Shown in pieces: positions 60,901 through 64,000 of a DNA stretch of 64,000 bases. The position numbers and the translations under genes are program-made. The DNA lies in the NCBI RefSeq assembly GCF_018991925.1, contig NW_024756701.1, forward strand, positions 81,956-145,955. Reading direction: 5' to 3'. This DNA is from Homarus americanus (taxonomy: Eukaryota > Arthropoda > Malacostraca > Decapoda > Nephropidae). The notes beneath the pieces are model-generated. The model was not told where the DNA came from and searched no databases. It worked only from the letters and a program-made list of their open reading frames with translations. The stretch's first letter is position 1. Each line of letters starts with the position of its first letter.

Positions 60901-63900
60901 AAAATGTTCAAATGATTTTTAGAATATTTTAATGCTTTTGCCAATGCTAATTACTCGCCATATGGGTTTTTCGAGGTCATTTTCTTGGTGCTTGTGTATA
61001 ATTCTGGATGTGCTTAATGGTTAGGCACATTAAATTTTTAGTTCAGAGAAAAACGTATTTTTTGGCCAAAAATCGCTACAAGGCTTTAGACTTACAATTT
61101 TGTCATTTCGGCAAATGGATTTTATTCAAAATTAAATACGTATTCTCCTGAATATTAACATCAGATCTCTTAACAAATTGATACTTGATAATAACTAGTT
61201 CAAATAGCACTAAAAAAATGTTCGTGAAAAATTTTAATTGCTTGCAATACTAATTACTCGCCATATGGGTTTTCGAGGTCATTTTCTTGGTGCATGTATT
61301 ATTCTGGATGTGCTTAAATAGTTAGGCACATTAAATTTTAGTTCAGAGAGAAAAGCAATATTTTTGGCAAAAATCGCTTTAGACTTTAGACTTGCAATTT
61401 TCGTCATTTCTGGCCAAGCCAGTTATTCCATTTCCAGTATAAGAGTATTCCTGAATGTGCTGCTTAGTCCTGTAACCAAATTTGATATCTTGATTATAAC
61501 ATTTCAAATGGCTTTTTGAAATGTTCAAAATGATTTTTTAGAATATTTAATTACTTTTGCAATGCTAATTACTCGCCACTTATGGGTTTTTCGAGGTCAT
61601 TTCTTGTGGTGCTTATGTATTATTCACCAGATAGCCACTTAAATAGTTAGGCACGTAAATTTTTAGTTCAGAAGAAAAACGTATTTTTAGCCCAAAAAAA
61701 AAATCCTTTTGGCTATAGACTTACAATTTTTGTCATTTCGACCAAATGGATTTTTGTTCATTTCAGTATAGTGCTCTGAATGTACCTTAAGGAGCTGTTA
61801 ACATAAAATTTGATATCTTGATTATAACTTGTTCCAAATGGCTTTAAAATGTTCAAATGATTTTTAGAATATTTTAATTACTTTTTGCAATGCAAATTAC
61901 TCGCCACTTATGGGTTTTTCGGTCATTTCTTGGTGCTTGTGTATTATTCTGGATGTGTAAATAGTTAGGCGATAAATTACAGTTCAGAGAAAAAAGAAAT
62001 ATTTTTGTTAAAATCATACTAGACTTTTGAACTTACAATTTCTGTCATTCCGGCCAAAAATGGTTTTGTTAAAATTTCGTATAAATTACTCCTGAATGTG
62101 CTGTAGGATCTATTGCTTAAAATTTGATATCTTGATTATAGCATTCAAATGGCTTTTAGAAAAATGTTCAAATGATTTTGGAATATTTAATTCACTTTTG
62201 CAATGCTAATTACTCTTATGCATATGGTTTTCGAGTCATTTCTTGTGTATTGATACTGGATGTGCTTAAATAAGATTGAGCGTGCGTTTTAGTTCAGAGA
62301 AAACGTATTTTGCTTAAAAAAAATCAGCTAAGAGCCTATAAGACTTACAATTTTTTGTCATTTTATTTAAAAAAATGGATTTTTGTTCAGAGGCCTAAGT
62401 ATAGGTACTCCTGAATGTGCGCAACAAGGCTATTATTTAAATTTGATATCTTGATTATAACTTGTTCAAATGGCTTTTGAAAATATTTCAAAATGATTTT
62501 AGAATAACTTTAGTACTTTTGCAATGCAAATTACTCGCCATATGGGTTTTCGAAGGTCATTTCTTAATTGCTTGTGTATTATTCTGGATATTGTAAACTA
62601 GTTAGAGCTTTTATTTAAATTTTTAGTTCAGAAAAACGTATTTAGCCAAAAATCTGTTTAGGGCTATAGACTTTAATTTTTTGTCATTTCGGCCAAAAAT
62701 GGATTTTGTTCAAAATTTCAATATATGATGCTCCTGGGAATGTGCTGCTTAGACAGTGACAAAATTTGATAACTCTGATTATAACTTTGTTCAAATGGCT
62801 TTTAGAAAATGTTCAAATGATTTTGAATATTTTTTAGTGCGCAATCTACTAATTCTCTCGCCACTTATGGGTTTTCGAGGAATTGTTCTTTGAAGTGCTT
62901 GTGTATTATTCTTGGATGTGCTTGGCAGTTAGGCATTAAAATTTTTAGTTCAGAAACTTGTGTTTTATTTAATCTTTAAGGCTATAGACACAATTTTTGC
63001 ATTTCGGCCAAATAGTTTTATTCAAAATTTCAGTACTGGTGCTCCTGAATGTACTTAGCAAGGCTATTAATAAAATTTGATATCTTGATTCTGCTTGTTC
63101 AAATGCTTTTTAGAAAATGTTCAAATGATTTTGAATCTTTAATTACTTTTTTTTTTTGCAATACTTCAAACCTCGCCATATGGGTTTTCGAGGTCATTTC
63201 TTGGTATTGTCCATATTATTCTGGATGTGCTTAAATAATAGTTAGGCACATTAAATTTTAGTTCAGAAAAAATCATTTTGGCCAAAATCGCTTTAAAGGC
63301 TAGACTTACAATTTTGTCATTTCGGCCCAAAAATAGTTTGTTCAAAAATTTCAATTATAGGTACTCTAAATACATATAGCAAGGATCTGTTAACAAAATT
63401 TGATGTCTGATTATAACTATTAAAATGGCTTTTAGAAAATGTTCAAAATAGTGATTTTTCGAATATTTTAATTACTTTTGCAATCTCCTTCTCGCCATAT
63501 GGGTTTTCGAGGTCATTTCATAGCGAAATTGTACATTGTATTATTCTGGATGTATAAATGGTTAGGCACATTAAATTTTAGTTCAGAGAAAAACGTATTT
63601 TGTAAAATCTTTAAGAGCTATAGACTTACAGACTTTTGTCATTTTAAAATGGATTTTATTCAAAATTTCAGTATGAAACCTCCTGAGATATTAGCACCAG
63701 CAAGAACTGTTAACCAAATTTGATATCATGATTATAACTTGTTCAAATGGCTTTTTAGAAAATGTTCAAATGATTTTAGAATCTTTAATTACTTTTGCAA
63801 TGCTAATTACTCTCCTTATGGGTTTTCGAGGTCATTTCTTGGTGCTTATTATGGTATTTAGTCATGCTTAAATAATTAAACTTTATTAAATTTTAGTTCA

Positions 63901-64000
63901 GAGAAAACGTATTTTGGCCAAAAATCCTTTAAGGCTATGAACACACAATTTTTGTCATTTTCGGCCCAAAAATGGATTTTATTAAAACTTCATCACTCTA
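57975..64000. repeat. Satellite array, ~316 bp monomer, at least 19 copies
   Basis: The word GATATCTTGATTATAACTTG (or a close variant) recurs at 58041, 58328, 58635, 58950, 59277, 59601, 59926, 60244, 60553, 60865, 61180, 61484, 61812, 62126, 62445, 62768, 63079, 63402 and 63722, giving a mean spacing of 315.6 bases. Other fixed anchors per monomer are CTAATTACTCGCCA, TATGGGTTTTCGAGGTCATT, GCTTGTGTATTATTCTGGAT, GTTAGGCACATTAAATTT, TCGGCCAAAAATGGATTTTG and TACTCCTGAATGTG. Each monomer also holds a 22 bp direct duplication built on TTCAAATGRYTTTTAGAA. Copies differ by many one- to ten-base indels as well as substitutions. The first monomer is complete from its TTTCAGTATAGG region, and the array continues past the window end. 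Short open frames inside are chance. Confidence 0.96.

Noticed and set aside
59193..63723. Short open frames inside the satellite
   Set aside because: They fall at different places in different monomers and are broken in neighbouring copies, so the satellite is not coding.

Overview
The window looks like intergenic or intronic DNA from an arthropod, most likely a decapod crustacean. Supporting signs: seven short tracts of the arthropod telomere unit TTAGG/CCTAA, four decayed copies of a tRNA-type SINE, decayed LINE and Tc1/mariner relics, and extreme density of simple repeats (CA/GT, CT/GA, AAT, ATC/ACC). No bacterial-style gene organisation is present. No complete protein-coding gene could be recognised, and almost all long open frames are by-products of repeats whose period is a multiple of three or that lack stop codons.

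Layout. 1-7.7 kb: C/T-rich DNA, a ~58 bp tandem block, two decayed reverse-transcriptase fragments on opposite strands (about 2.41-2.58 kb and 3.06-3.21 kb), TTAGG tracts, a minus-strand SINE and a cluster of CA arrays. 7.7-9.7 kb: a 1 kb AAT array and a 25 bp minisatellite. 10-20 kb: CA and pyrimidine tracts, a 10 bp minisatellite, a plus-strand SINE and CAT/CAC-rich DNA. 20.58-21.19 kb: a Tc1/mariner-type element with ~150 bp terminal inverted repeats and a broken transposase C-terminus, directly joined to a 27 bp minisatellite. 22-38 kb: pyrimidine-rich DNA and many minisatellites (42/54, 59, ~70, 17, 34 and 16 bp units). 38-48 kb: the least repetitive stretch. It holds a SINE, two unrecognised open-frame relics and the best candidate coding exon: a minus-strand first exon encoding a signal peptide (47727-47805) followed by a consensus splice donor. 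49.2-51.3 kb: purine-rich strand. 51.8-53.5 kb: two AT arrays, a GC-rich patch with a possible second short minus-strand first exon, and a 16 bp minisatellite that repeats a CRE-like site about 30 times. 57.98 kb to the end: at least 19 tandem copies of a ~316 bp AT-rich satellite that runs off the window.

The elements do not form a pathway. If the two candidate minus-strand first exons are real, their downstream exons should lie at lower coordinates, possibly outside the window. All family assignments were made by eye from short motifs; no search was run.
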